A DNA stretch of 64,000 bases from CAVZLD01 sp963776055 (lineage in GTDB: Bacteria > Planctomycetota > Planctomycetia > Pirellulales > Pirellulaceae): positions 62,001 to 126,000 of the forward strand of contig CAVZLD010000008.1 of assembly GCA_963776055.1 (NCBI GenBank). The letters run 5' to 3'. The translations under genes and the position numbers were made by a program. Numbering within the stretch: the first letter of the stretch is position 1; each line of letters opens with the position of its first letter. Below are positions 1-8,450 of this stretch, in pieces. Under the pieces are notes generated by a model. That model searched no databases. It saw nothing but the letters and a program-made list of their open reading frames with translations, and was not told the DNA's origin.

Positions 1-740
1 CGCGCGGTGTAGGGAGTGCAGATGACTTCCAATTGCTGCGGGTACGTTTCGATCAGTCGCTTGATGTGCAGACGATCGTGAGATGATATGCCGGTGAAGC
101 GGGCGAGGCCGCTCTGTTTCGCCCAGTCGAGCGCCTTGATGAGTTCTTCGACGGTGGCTTCATCATGCTGGCTGCTCTCTTCGAGGCACGTGATTCGCCA
201 GAGGTCAACATATTCGAGGTTGGCGGCCTTCAAGCCATCTTCGAAACCTTGTTTCAGTTTTTCGAATGTCCGCCATTCGGGAAAGCGTACTTCCGTGTGT
301 CCCCAGGAATAGCCGAGGAACATCTTGTCCCGCCGTCCCTGGAGGGCTTTACTGTACGCCATCACCTCGTTGCTCCAGCAGGCATCGATGTAATTGATTC
401 CGCGGTCGATGCACCGACTGACGACGTCAGATCGATTCTTGTCGAATGCATCGTCGCCGGTGCCCCAGTCGAGCCATCCTTGCCCTTGTGCTTTTTGGGG
501 CAGGACTTTGTCAACTCGCTTCCAATGTCCCCCGAGGCATACGGCGGATATCATCATGTTCGTTTTGCCGCAGCGTCGGTACTCCATGTTGGAGTTGTAG
601 CTGGGGATCTGACTGGTGTCCTCCTGTTGCGGATTCCCCGCGTGAACGGTTTTGGCAGCCGAGAGACCGAGGGCGACGCCGGCTGCTCCGCGCGCCGTTT
701 CACGGACAAATGTCCGACGATTGAATTGCTCGCCTACCAT
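1..740 (-). CDS. Aldo/keto reductase, secreted-type leader, 3' end cut by window edge
   Basis: Seen: reading leftward from an ATG at 740, preceded by GAGGAG about 9 nt upstream, an open frame runs off the window edge (about 246 codons present). The N-terminus has a twin-arginine-like leader (FNRRTFVRETARGAAG). The body follows the aldo/keto reductase barrel: EYRRCGKTNMMISAVCLGG, then GINYIDACWSNEVMAYSKAL with the Asp and Tyr of the catalytic set, then a YVDLWRITCLEE strand. Family knowledge: these NADPH-dependent enzymes reduce or oxidise sugars and aldehydes; planctomycetes encode many exported copies beside Gfo/Idh/MocA enzymes and sulfatases. Substrate is unknown. Divergent from ovoA. The C-terminal third is outside the window. 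Confidence 0.88.
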   Translation of the reverse strand, partial: MVGEQFNRRTFVRETARGAAGVALGLSAAKTVHAGNPQQEDTSQIPSYNSNMEYRRCGKTNMMISAVCLGGHWKRVDKVLPQKAQGQGWLDWGTGDDAFDKNRSDVVSRCIDRGINYIDACWSNEVMAYSKALQGRRDKMFLGYSWGHTEVRFPEWRTFEKLKQGFEDGLKAANLEYVDLWRITCLEESSQHDEATVEELIKALDWAKQSGLARFTGISSHDRLHIKRLIETYPQQLEVICTPYTA

Positions 741-1187
741 CCTGATTTCTCCTCGGTATTCGATTAGAAAGGGAGGGGGATCCGCACGGCGCCTTTTGGT
801 GAGGCTTTCGCCATTATGGCCGGGATGTGCCGCGACGGAAACCATGCGACGTGGCGAGATCAAAGACGCGGCAGATCGCCAGGTTGGCGGATCGGAGGCG
901 AGCGGGCAACGACGGCTTGCCTTGTGGGCAACGATATCCGTCCCCCATATGATGAACGAACATCCGACGCAGGATGAGCGGCTGCCGTGGTGTAGAAATT
1001 GGGCAGTGCCGGAGAATTGCGGATCGTTGCGCGGGCGACGAAGCGAGATGGCGGTCGGGCGTCTCGGCGGCAGCGATGCGACGGCGTTTTTTCAGTGATT
1101 CTCGGCATTGCGGTCCCGGATCGTGTTACAAAAGAGCTTTCGCCAACCTTCCGAGGTGCGGCGTCGAAGTTGCGGGGAGAGAGGACA
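741..1187. other. Divergent intergenic region, no gene seen
   Basis: This 447-base stretch separates the leftward aldo/keto reductase from rightward ovoA, so it should hold both promoters. Short open frames here lack a ribosome site and family features. I see no repeat, RNA or riboswitch fold that I can defend. Confidence 0.5.
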
Positions 1188-3332
1188 ATGAACGAACGGT
1201 CTCGAAACGGGTGGAGAACCGATACTCGCTTGCGTCATACGAAGACGGTTGTATTGGACGCGGGGGATGTGGAAGCAAAGCGAGCGGAGATCCGACAGTA
1301 TTTTCACGACACGTTCGATGTCGATGAAGCTCTTCTGGAGATGTTGCGGTACGACGAGACGTTCTATCGGCGCGCCGATCCGTTGCGGCATCCGTTGATC
1401 TTCTACTTCGGGCACACGGCGGCATTCTTCATCAACAAACTCGTCCTGGCCACGCTCGTGGGGAAGCGAATCAACTCGGCATTCGAGTCGATGTTTGCTG
1501 TGGGTGTCGATGAAATGTCGTGGGACGACTTAAATGAGGCACATTATGATTGGCCGGCGGTGGAGGAAGTTCAGGCTTATCGCGATCGTGTGCGAGCGGT
1601 CGTCGATGACTTGATCCAGACGCTACCGATGTCGTTGCCGATCAATTGGGACAGTCCGTGGTGGGTGGTCATGATGGGGATCGAGCACGCACGGATTCAC
1701 TTGGAAACCTCCTCTGTCCTGATCCGGCAGCTTCCGCTGGAGCACGTTCGTTCTCATCCGCTGTGGAAGATCTGCCGTCAATCCGGTGATGCTCCCAAGA
1801 ACGAGTTGATTGCCGTGCCTCCTGGAAAGGTACGGCTAGGCAAGGCCAGGAATCACCCCTTGTACGGCTGGGATAATGAATTTGGTGAATTCAGTGAGGA
1901 GATGGAAGCGTTTCGGGCGAGTCGCTATTTGGTGAGCAACGCCGAGTTTCGCGAGTTCGTGGAGGATGGTGGCTACTCCGAGCAGCGTTGGTGGACGGAG
2001 GAGGGTTGGAAGTGGCGCACTTACAAGCAGGCTACGCATCCTCTGTTCTGGATTATTGACAAGGGGACCTTTCGGTTGCGAACCGTGGCGGAGGAGGTGG
2101 AGATGCCATGGGATTGGCCGGTCGAGGTGAACTACTTGGAGGCGAAGGCTTTCTGCAATTGGAAGAGCGCTTCCACCGGGAGAAGTCTGCGCCTTCCGTC
2201 CGAGGCGGAATGGTATCACGTGCGAGACCGCGAAGTGGGCGAGGATCAGCCTTATTGGGAGAGGGCGCCGGGGAACATCAATTTGGAGCATTTTGCGTCA
2301 AGTTGTCCCGTAACTCAGTTCGCGTTCGGCGACTTCTATGACGCGATCGGCAACGTGTGGCAGTGGACGGAAACGCCCATTTCAGGGTTCCTTGGTTTTG
2401 AGGTGCATCCCTTCTACGATGATTTTTCGACGCCGACGTTCGACGGAAAGCATAACTTGATGAAGGGGGGGTCGTGGATTTCGACCGGAAACGAGGCGAC
2501 ACGGGATGCACGCTACGCGTTTCGACGTCACTTTTTCCAGCACGCGGGGTTGCGGTACGTAGAATCGGATCGTTCCGTGTCGGTGCGGGTCGACGTATAC
2601 GAGACGGATCCGCTAGTTGCGCAGTACTGCGACAGCCATTACGGGGAAGAGTATTTCGGAGTGGAGAATTTTCCGAAAGCATTGAGCCGATTATGTTGCG
2701 AGTGGATGGGTGATCGCCCGCGAGGCAAGGCATTGGAGATTGGTTGTGCGGTGGGGAGATCGACGTTCGAACTGGCGCGTGAGTTTCGGGAGGTGATGGG
2801 CTTGGACTTTTCTGCCCGTTTCATCCGCATCGGCGTGGAAATGAAGGAAAAGGGGTTCATTCGTTACACACGTACGGAAGAAGGCGAGTTGGTGTCTTAT
2901 TACGAGGCTCGTCTAGCCGATTTGGGGCTCGAGGATACTGGCGGGCGAGTTGCATTCCAGCAGGCGGATGCTTGCAATCTCAAGGAGATCCATACCGGTT
3001 ACGATCTTGTACTGGCGGCCAATTTGATCGACCGGCTGTACAGTCCGCGCAAGTTCTTGTCGATGATCCATCAACGGATCAATCCTGGGGGGCTTCTCGT
3101 GATCGCCTCGCCGTATTCCTGGGACGAGGCGTTTACGGAAAAGGAAGAATGGCTCGGGGGCTTTCGCGTAGCGGGTGAGCCGTTCACGACACTCGAGGGG
3201 CTTCGCAAGTGCCTCGATCCGCAGTTCACTCCGGTCGGCGGACCGCTGAGTGTGCCCTTCACACTGCGGGAAACAAAACGCAAGTTTCAGCACTCCTTCA
3301 GCGAAGTAACCGCTTGGCAGCGGCGAACGTAG
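1188..3332 (+). CDS. ovoA: OvoA: 5-histidylcysteine sulfoxide synthase fused to 4-mercaptohistidine N1-methyltransferase
   Basis: Makes ovothiol A: the iron domain joins cysteine and histidine oxidatively into 5-histidylcysteine sulfoxide, and the C-terminal domain methylates the imidazole of 4-mercaptohistidine. Seen in order: a DinB-like helical domain (about 40-190) with FGHTA (H76) and EHARIHLE (H167, H171), matching the three-His iron site of the EgtB/OvoA family; an FGE-sulfatase-like domain (about 205-470) ending with IGNVWQWTETP and MKGGSW; and a SAM methyltransferase domain from about 515 (ALEIGCAVGRS). The length of 714 residues is normal for bifunctional OvoA. The start at 1188 is chosen for GGAGAGAGG just upstream; an in-frame ATG at 999 would add an unconserved tail. 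Single-gene unit. Ovothiol is a redox-active thiol, so a role in oxidant or metal stress is inferred. Confidence 0.93.
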   Translation: MNERSRNGWRTDTRLRHTKTVVLDAGDVEAKRAEIRQYFHDTFDVDEALLEMLRYDETFYRRADPLRHPLIFYFGHTAAFFINKLVLATLVGKRINSAFESMFAVGVDEMSWDDLNEAHYDWPAVEEVQAYRDRVRAVVDDLIQTLPMSLPINWDSPWWVVMMGIEHARIHLETSSVLIRQLPLEHVRSHPLWKICRQSGDAPKNELIAVPPGKVRLGKARNHPLYGWDNEFGEFSEEMEAFRASRYLVSNAEFREFVEDGGYSEQRWWTEEGWKWRTYKQATHPLFWIIDKGTFRLRTVAEEVEMPWDWPVEVNYLEAKAFCNWKSASTGRSLRLPSEAEWYHVRDREVGEDQPYWERAPGNINLEHFASSCPVTQFAFGDFYDAIGNVWQWTETPISGFLGFEVHPFYDDFSTPTFDGKHNLMKGGSWISTGNEATRDARYAFRRHFFQHAGLRYVESDRSVSVRVDVYETDPLVAQYCDSHYGEEYFGVENFPKALSRLCCEWMGDRPRGKALEIGCAVGRSTFELAREFREVMGLDFSARFIRIGVEMKEKGFIRYTRTEEGELVSYYEARLADLGLEDTGGRVAFQQADACNLKEIHTGYDLVLAANLIDRLYSPRKFLSMIHQRINPGGLLVIASPYSWDEAFTEKEEWLGGFRVAGEPFTTLEGLRKCLDPQFTPVGGPLSVPFTLRETKRKFQHSFSEVTAWQRRT

Positions 3333-3376
3333 CCACCTCCCCCCACCCCGGGACAGGCGATGCTTGGGCTGGCAGG

Positions 3377-3400
3377 GCCAACGCGGGGGCCAACGCGGGG
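3377..3400. repeat. 12-bp tandem duplication upstream of the RAYT gene
   Basis: GCCAACGCGGGG occurs twice head to tail (3377-3388 and 3389-3400) and abuts the left palindrome arm of the transposase unit. Function unknown. Confidence 0.7.
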
Positions 3401-3528
3401 ACAGTCCATGTTTCAAAGTTGCACGCGACTTTGATCGGTGTCGGGGGGATTGCTAGGATCGGGCCGGTCGCTGCCGCCGGGGCGGCGTACCACACGACCG
3501 GTCGGTCCTGCGCGAGGGAGAATCTGCC

Positions 3529-4563
3529 ATGACCATCGCCCGTTCGAAGATCGTCGACGCCCACGTCACCCCCTGGTATCACTGCATTTCCAAAACCGTC
3601 CGCGGCGCGTTTCTGCTACGAAGCAGGGAGGACGACCGCAAACGGTATCTGGAACAGCGGCTGGAAGAGCTGGTGGGGATTTTCAGTATCCAGGTCGGTG
3701 GCTATGCCGTGATGGACAATCACTTGCATGTGCTGACGCATTTGGACTGGCGGCAGGCGCGACGCTGGAGCAAAGAAGAGGTGCTGCGGCGGTGGGCCAG
3801 GCTCCACCCACCGCGTGGCCCGGATCGCAAGCCGCTCCGATCCCTCTCCCAATGGGTGAAAGAAAAGGCCCGCGACCGGAAGTATGTCAAGCAACTGCGG
3901 AAGCGACTGGTCAATCTGGGTTGGTTCATGAAATCGCTCAAAGAACCGCTGGCCCGCAAGGCCAACGAAGAAGACGGGGTCCAGGGCCCGTTCTGGGCGG
4001 GCCGGTACAAGTCGATCGCGATTCACGGGGAAGAAGCGTTGCTGGCGACCTGTGCCTACATCGATCTCAATCCGCTGGCGGCGGGCCAAGTGTCTTTGCC
4101 GGAAGAGGCACGCTACACGTCGCTCGCCGCGCGGCTGGCTTGGTGCCGGAAGCGAGGACGGATGTCGGACCTGCAAGCCGCCCGCGAGGGGTCCGTGCCC
4201 GCGGCCCAGCAGGCGTGGGGCATGGAACGAGGACTGTGGCTCTGCCCGCTGGACGACCGGCGCGAGCAGGGAGAGACACGTGTGGGCGTGCTGCCCGGAT
4301 TCTCGTTGGGCAGCTATCTGCTGTTGGTGGACGCCACGAGTCGCCTGTTGCGTCCGGGCAAGGCGCGGGTCGATCCGCGGGTGGAAGCGCTCCTGGACCG
4401 CCTGGGGGTCGGCTGGGAGACCTGGCGTACCACGTTGGAGCAACTGTTCGCTCGACCGCAGCTGGTCGGCGTGGCCTTTTCCTTCCAGCGGAGCCGACTG
4501 CGCGCGGCCGCCCGGCAACGTGGCTGCCGTCACCTGGCAAATCTGAACGGCTGTCACGCGTAA
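3529..4563 (+). CDS. REP-associated tyrosine transposase (RAYT, IS200-like Y1 HUH family)
   Basis: Single-strand DNA transposase of the Y1/HUH type. Seen: an N-terminal strand VTPWYHCISKTVRGAFLL; the metal-binding HUH signature DNHLHVL (H65, H67); GPFWAGRYKS near 152-161; and CAYIDLNPLAAG with the likely nucleophile Y177, the YIxxNP motif typical of RAYTs. At 344 residues it is longer than the 150-230 of many RAYTs; the region after about 190 looks like the extra C-terminal domain of larger planctomycete members. Family knowledge: RAYTs are usually single-copy domesticated transposases linked with REP/BIME palindromes. Palindromic repeats flank this copy. The start ATG at 3529 follows a GAGGGAGAA-like site (CGAGGGAGAATCTGCC). 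Confidence 0.88.
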   Translation: MTIARSKIVDAHVTPWYHCISKTVRGAFLLRSREDDRKRYLEQRLEELVGIFSIQVGGYAVMDNHLHVLTHLDWRQARRWSKEEVLRRWARLHPPRGPDRKPLRSLSQWVKEKARDRKYVKQLRKRLVNLGWFMKSLKEPLARKANEEDGVQGPFWAGRYKSIAIHGEEALLATCAYIDLNPLAAGQVSLPEEARYTSLAARLAWCRKRGRMSDLQAAREGSVPAAQQAWGMERGLWLCPLDDRREQGETRVGVLPGFSLGSYLLLVDATSRLLRPGKARVDPRVEALLDRLGVGWETWRTTLEQLFARPQLVGVAFSFQRSRLRAAARQRGCRHLANLNGCHA

Positions 4564-4899
4564 CGCGTTCTCACTCGACCACGGCCGGACGCGCGGTGCG
4601 CTGCCCGCCGATCGTCGCGTGGTCCTTCGTGCCGTCGCGGGCTGCGGGACGATCCTCGTCCGCCCGATCGTGACGCGGTCGATGCCGGTTGGTGCGCGCT
4701 GCCCCAGCGTGCCTCTTTCCAGAACGCCTTTCGCGGGCGAATTTCCGCCTTCTTCCCATCGTTTCCGGTGGGACGCGCTCCGCCACCACCCTCCACCGCG
4801 CTCGGCGCGGCGAACTGCCCAGGCAAAAACGCAAAAACATGGCCTGTCCATGTGTCAGCGTCCGCGGCTGCACATGGCCTGTCCATGTGTTGGGGGTGG
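4564..4899. other. Gene-free stretch between RAYT and oxidoreductase, with two palindromes
   Basis: This 336-base region is convergent between the transposase and the leftward oxidoreductase. It has no credible gene. Its right end holds two 19-bp copies of ACATGGCCTGTCCATGTGT at 4837-4855 and 4872-4890, spaced 35 bp apart; the last lies 10 bp past the oxidoreductase stop and could also serve as a 3' hairpin for that gene. Confidence 0.55.
4837..4890. repeat. Direct pair of 19-bp palindromic repeats (REP-like)
   Basis: ACATGGCCTGTCCATGTGT appears at 4837-4855 and 4872-4890. Each copy contains 6-bp complementary arms around a CCTGT loop. A near-identical 13-bp core lies inverted upstream of the transposase at 3399-3411. 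Confidence 0.75.
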
Positions 4900-6233
4900 C
4901 TAGACTTCCCAGCCGGGGCGGTAGATGCGTTGGACGTGTTGATTGATGCTTGTGTTATTGGTGCATTCCATCTTCGAGACGTCCCAGTCAATCTGGCTGC
5001 CTTTACCGGCGAACTGCGCAAGGTGACCGGTGAGGGCGATGCTTGTCAGAGGTGCTGCGGCGTCGGGAAAGTTGGATGCAGGAGTTCCGCCGTTGCGAAT
5101 ACACCAGTAGAGATCGGCAATCGGATCGCCATGTGGTGCGCGGAAGCGTCTTTTCTGGCGGTGTGAATTCGTTATGCTTCGACTCGGGAATCAGTTTTCC
5201 ATTGCTACCCAAGAGCCCTTTCTCTCCAACAAAAAGAGTGAACTCGCCGAACTCATGTCCAACCACACGCTCGGCTTCACGCATCACGTCGGGTCGCAAA
5301 TCCGGATGGTCATAAACGAAACACTTGCAGGCGGGAAAATCGCCACGGGCGGGAATATGGTAACAAACAATATTGTCCTGCGGATACATTTCCGCACTTC
5401 CACCTTGAGTTCCTAAGCACTCGACCGCAAAAGCACTCACTTCACTGAGCCGAAGTGCCATAAACGGCACGGCTACGTGATGACAGGCCATATCGCCGAT
5501 CGTGCCGGTGCCGAAAGCACGCCAGCTGCGCCAATGAAACGGATGGAGTCCTTCGTGGTACTCGCGATTCTCCGCCGGGCCAATCCATTCGTCCCAATGC
5601 AAATGTGCTGGGGCCGCCTTGCTCTGTGGCCGGCCACCGCTACCGCCAAAATTTCGTCCCAGAACGGTATGCGTTTCCAATACGTCGCCAATCGCCCCGG
5701 CACTGATATATTCCGCCACTCGACGAATTGTCTCGCCGCAATACCCTTGATTTCCCATCTGTGTGCAGACTCCCTTCTCGCGCTGCACTTGCCAGGGAAT
5801 AACACTCCGCGATGTTGTACGCCAATGGCTTCTGGGCGAAAACATGCTTCCCCAAGTCGATTGCCCTAATCGCCGCGGGTGCGTGATGGTGATCCGGAGT
5901 GGCGATCAATACCACGTCGATGTCCTTGTGGCATTGCTCCAACATCCTTCGATAATCGTGAAAGACCTGCGGCTTTGCGGCATCTTTGACTTTGTCCTTT
6001 AGTACGTTTGCGATTGTGTTCTCGTCGACGTCAACTAACGCGACAAGGTTTTCCCGTAAAGCCATATCGACGCTGTAGCCACCCATGCCTCCCGCGCCGA
6101 TGACGGCAACTCCCAGTTTGTTGGCAGAGCCGTCTGCAGCTCGTAGCAAAGCGGATCTGGTCCAGAGGGAGGCTCCTGCCGCAGCTGCTGAACTCTTGAG
6201 AAATGTGCGACGATTGAGAGGTAAGCCGGTCAT
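4900..6233 (-). CDS. Gfo/Idh/MocA family oxidoreductase, Tat leader, two frame shifts
   Basis: NAD(P)-dependent sugar or inositol dehydrogenase of the exported planctomycete type. Seen: start ATG at 6233 with AAGGA upstream, leader NRRTFLKSSAAAAGASLW, Rossmann motif VAVIGAGGMGG, then FAQKPLAYN (the EKP-like motif with Gln for Glu), then MGNQGYCGETIRRVAEYISAG and HWDEWIGPA typical of the family, and the common C-terminal ending RIYRPGWEV followed by TAG at 4900-4902. The coding frame changes near 5790 (AARE to KGVCTQMGNQ) and near 5130 (KTLPR to APHGDPIADLYW). Conserved sequence on both sides of each break points to sequence error rather than old decay, but a pseudogene is possible. Substrate unknown. 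Confidence 0.82.
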
Positions 6234-6821
6234 CGGGTGGGTCCTTATGGCATCATGGCGGTGTGAAGAAGAAGGTGGGCTGAGGACTCCATTGTAGCAA
6301 GAACCTGATGTCGATATGGGTTGCATTTCGCCGCTTATTCTGAGGTCGCTCCTCAGAGTATCTCGGGATCGATCAGACGGCACAGAATTCCATTCGCTGC
6401 GGTATGACGAATGGTCCTTCACAGGCACTTAACAGGCAATGCGAAAACAAGAGCTTCCCGGACTTTCGTTGATCGTCCTGGCGTTGATCGTCCTGGTTCG
6501 TAAACTGCGCCACCGTCAGCAAATGCGGAGTTGGCTACTGCTGGGCACGTTGCAGAACGAAGAGTATGATGATCCAATGCAAGCGGACCTTATTCCGCCG
6601 CCCCGCATTGATCTCTGCGCAGCCAACGCGCCGGACGACCGCCGGGAGGCCGGATCTCCTCGGCTTCGCGTTCCTCGCCGAAGCTCATTGGACGCGCTGA
6701 GTTGAATCGTTCCCACCTGCGCTGCCCTTGAGCCTCGCGGAGACAAAGCGAAGCAAAGAAGGCTGCCCTCGTCGGTCGCTTTCGCTCATTGACTGCGCAT
6801 CGTCCATAGGAGGCTTGTTTC
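6234..6821. other. Divergent intergenic region with a 15-bp tandem duplication
   Basis: This 588-base gap lies between the leftward oxidoreductase and the rightward sulfatase. CGTTGATCGTCCTGG is duplicated head to tail at 6467-6481 and 6482-6496. TCCCACCTGCGCTG at 6711-6724 recurs near 26886-26899, suggesting a dispersed genomic repeat. An 88-codon open frame at 6439 has no ribosome site or recognisable family, so I do not call it. Confidence 0.5.
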
Positions 6822-8450
6822 ATGGCAAGGCCCTGGCATCGTCTGACGGTAGTCTTTGCCTTCTTCGTAGGATCCTGCATCGCCACGGCAAACGGTGCTG
6901 GCCGGCCGAACTTCCTGCTCATCCTGGCGGATGACTTGTGCTGGAGAGATTTGGGGTGCATGGGCAACGCGGACGTGCAAACGCCGAACATCGACCGTCT
7001 CGCCGCTGACGGGATGACGCTGAAGGGTATGTTCAGTCCCGCCACAACGTGTTCGCCCTCGCGTCATGCACTCTATACCGGACTCTTTTGCGTGCGTTCC
7101 GGTGCGTATCCCAACCACACGATGGTTGACCCTGCCACGGGAAGCATCTTCACATACCTGAAGAAGGCCGGATATCGCGTAGGTTTGCAGGCGAAGCAAC
7201 ACGTGAGTCCTCGAGCCGCTTTCCCTTACGAATACATCAGCAAATCAGCCGATGACCAGGTCTCTTTCCGAGAATTCATCACTCGAGATGCATCGGAGCC
7301 CTGGTTGGCTGTCTTCGCTTCCCATGATCCGCACGGCCCGTGGGATCGCGGCCCCAGGACGCTCTATGATTCGCGGAAACTCACCGTTCCGCCCTATCTG
7401 CATGACAATCATGTTACTCGCCGACAACTCGCCGATTATTATGCGGAGATCACCAAGCTGGATGAACAGGTGGGCTGGCTGCTCGATGCTCTTACGAATA
7501 CCGCACAGGCCGAAGACACCCTCGTCGTTTTCCTGAGCGAGCAGGGTAGCTCTTTTCCCTATGGAGGCAAGTGGTCCGTCTACGACAACGGAATTCGAAT
7601 TGCCGCGTTTGCACGTTGGCCAGGAAAGATCCCCGCAGCGATCAGCACCGAGGCGCTGATCCAGTATGTCGACGTGCCTCCGACGTTGCTGGAGGCAGCA
7701 GGCATCGATCCTTCGCAAGTTGACACCGGTTGCCCCGATGCTGTTGGAAACCGCGGCTTCGACGGCCAGAGTTTCCTCCAAGTGCTACTGGGCAAATCAA
7801 ACCATCTCCGTGACTACGTTTTTGCCCAACACACAACCGTCGGCATCAATGGCTATCGTGAGCCCTATCCGATGCGAGCGGTGAGAGACAAGAGGTATAA
7901 GCTGATTCGGAATCTGACGCCGGGAAACACTTATCACATTAACGGCATTCATGTCGGCGAACCGCTCGCATCCTGGCAAGAAGATGCGAAGAATAACCCT
8001 CATCTGGCCCAGCGGATCGAGTGGCTGTTTCACCGTCCCGCTGAGGAGCTCTATGATTTGCAGACCGATCCATTGGAAACCACGAATCTTGCCGGACAGG
8101 CGCGATTGACGGATGTGCAGGCACGCCTGGCTCGTGAACTCGAAGCTTGGATGGCCCAGCAAGGTGACGATGGACTGCCCACCGAATTGGCGCACATCAC
8201 GCCAGCCGCAAAAACGGGCACGTGCCCGACAAGATGCGAGCCGCGGGCCGGCGCCGAGCCCTTCCGCAGTGAACGAAACGAAAACCCCTTGAAATCGGTC
8301 GAGGATACTTTGCCATGGACCAACGCACTCCCTGCAGAGCTTTCGCCGCACTATTTCCCCTTTCAGCATGTCGCCGAGCTCCGAGCAATCTACTGCGAAT
8401 CCGTCGAATCACATTGTGCTGTAGCCTGCTCGGCACATCGCTCCTCGTAA
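6822..8450 (+). CDS. Sulfatase (formylglycine-dependent), exported
   Basis: Arylsulfatase-fold hydrolase removing sulfate esters, probably from glycans. Seen: ATG at 6822 with AGGAGG at 6808-6813; signal peptide to about residue 24; metal-binding ILADDLCWRDLG (D37, D38); the formylglycine site CSPSR (C77-R81); FASHDPHGPW; and FLSEQGSSFPYGGKWSVYDNG. The C-terminal part carries the usual ELYDLQTDPLETTNLAG. The last 60 residues as read (after about 8210) look unlike the family and run 136 bp into the next gene. Inserting one A in the A5 run at 8210-8214 would give a shorter tail ending with TGA at 8270-8272, so the true stop may be 8272. Followed closely by the DUF5107-TPR gene, probably co-transcribed. 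Confidence 0.9.
   Translation: MARPWHRLTVVFAFFVGSCIATANGAGRPNFLLILADDLCWRDLGCMGNADVQTPNIDRLAADGMTLKGMFSPATTCSPSRHALYTGLFCVRSGAYPNHTMVDPATGSIFTYLKKAGYRVGLQAKQHVSPRAAFPYEYISKSADDQVSFREFITRDASEPWLAVFASHDPHGPWDRGPRTLYDSRKLTVPPYLHDNHVTRRQLADYYAEITKLDEQVGWLLDALTNTAQAEDTLVVFLSEQGSSFPYGGKWSVYDNGIRIAAFARWPGKIPAAISTEALIQYVDVPPTLLEAAGIDPSQVDTGCPDAVGNRGFDGQSFLQVLLGKSNHLRDYVFAQHTTVGINGYREPYPMRAVRDKRYKLIRNLTPGNTYHINGIHVGEPLASWQEDAKNNPHLAQRIEWLFHRPAEELYDLQTDPLETTNLAGQARLTDVQARLARELEAWMAQQGDDGLPTELAHITPAAKTGTCPTRCEPRAGAEPFRSERNENPLKSVEDTLPWTNALPAELSPHYFPFQHVAELRAIYCESVESHCAVACSAHRSS

Larger units (their letters stand above)
3399..4890 (+). mobile_element. Putative RAYT unit bounded by short inverted repeats
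   Basis: The sequence 3399-3411, read on the minus strand, is ACATGGACTGTCC. Two copies of ACATGGCCTGTCC lie downstream in the opposite orientation at 4837-4849 and 4872-4884, a 12/13 match. Each downstream copy is itself a hairpin (ACATGG, 5-nt loop, CCATGT at 4837-4853 and 4872-4888). This is the kind of palindrome that REP-associated tyrosine transposases recognise. The boundaries of any mobile unit are inferred; no target-site duplication was found, as expected for HUH enzymes. Confidence 0.4.

Noticed and set aside
652..1108. Short frames upstream of ovoA
   Set aside because: Arg-rich, no ribosome site, no recognisable domain; region is a divergent promoter.
3438..4851. 411-codon frames on both strands over the transposase gene
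   Set aside because: They are shadows in high-GC coding sequence; only the frame starting at 3529 has HUH and YIxxNP motifs.
6439..6705. 88-codon frame with a hydrophobic N-terminus
   Set aside because: The hydrophobic part comes from a 15-bp tandem duplication; no ribosome site and an unstructured tail.
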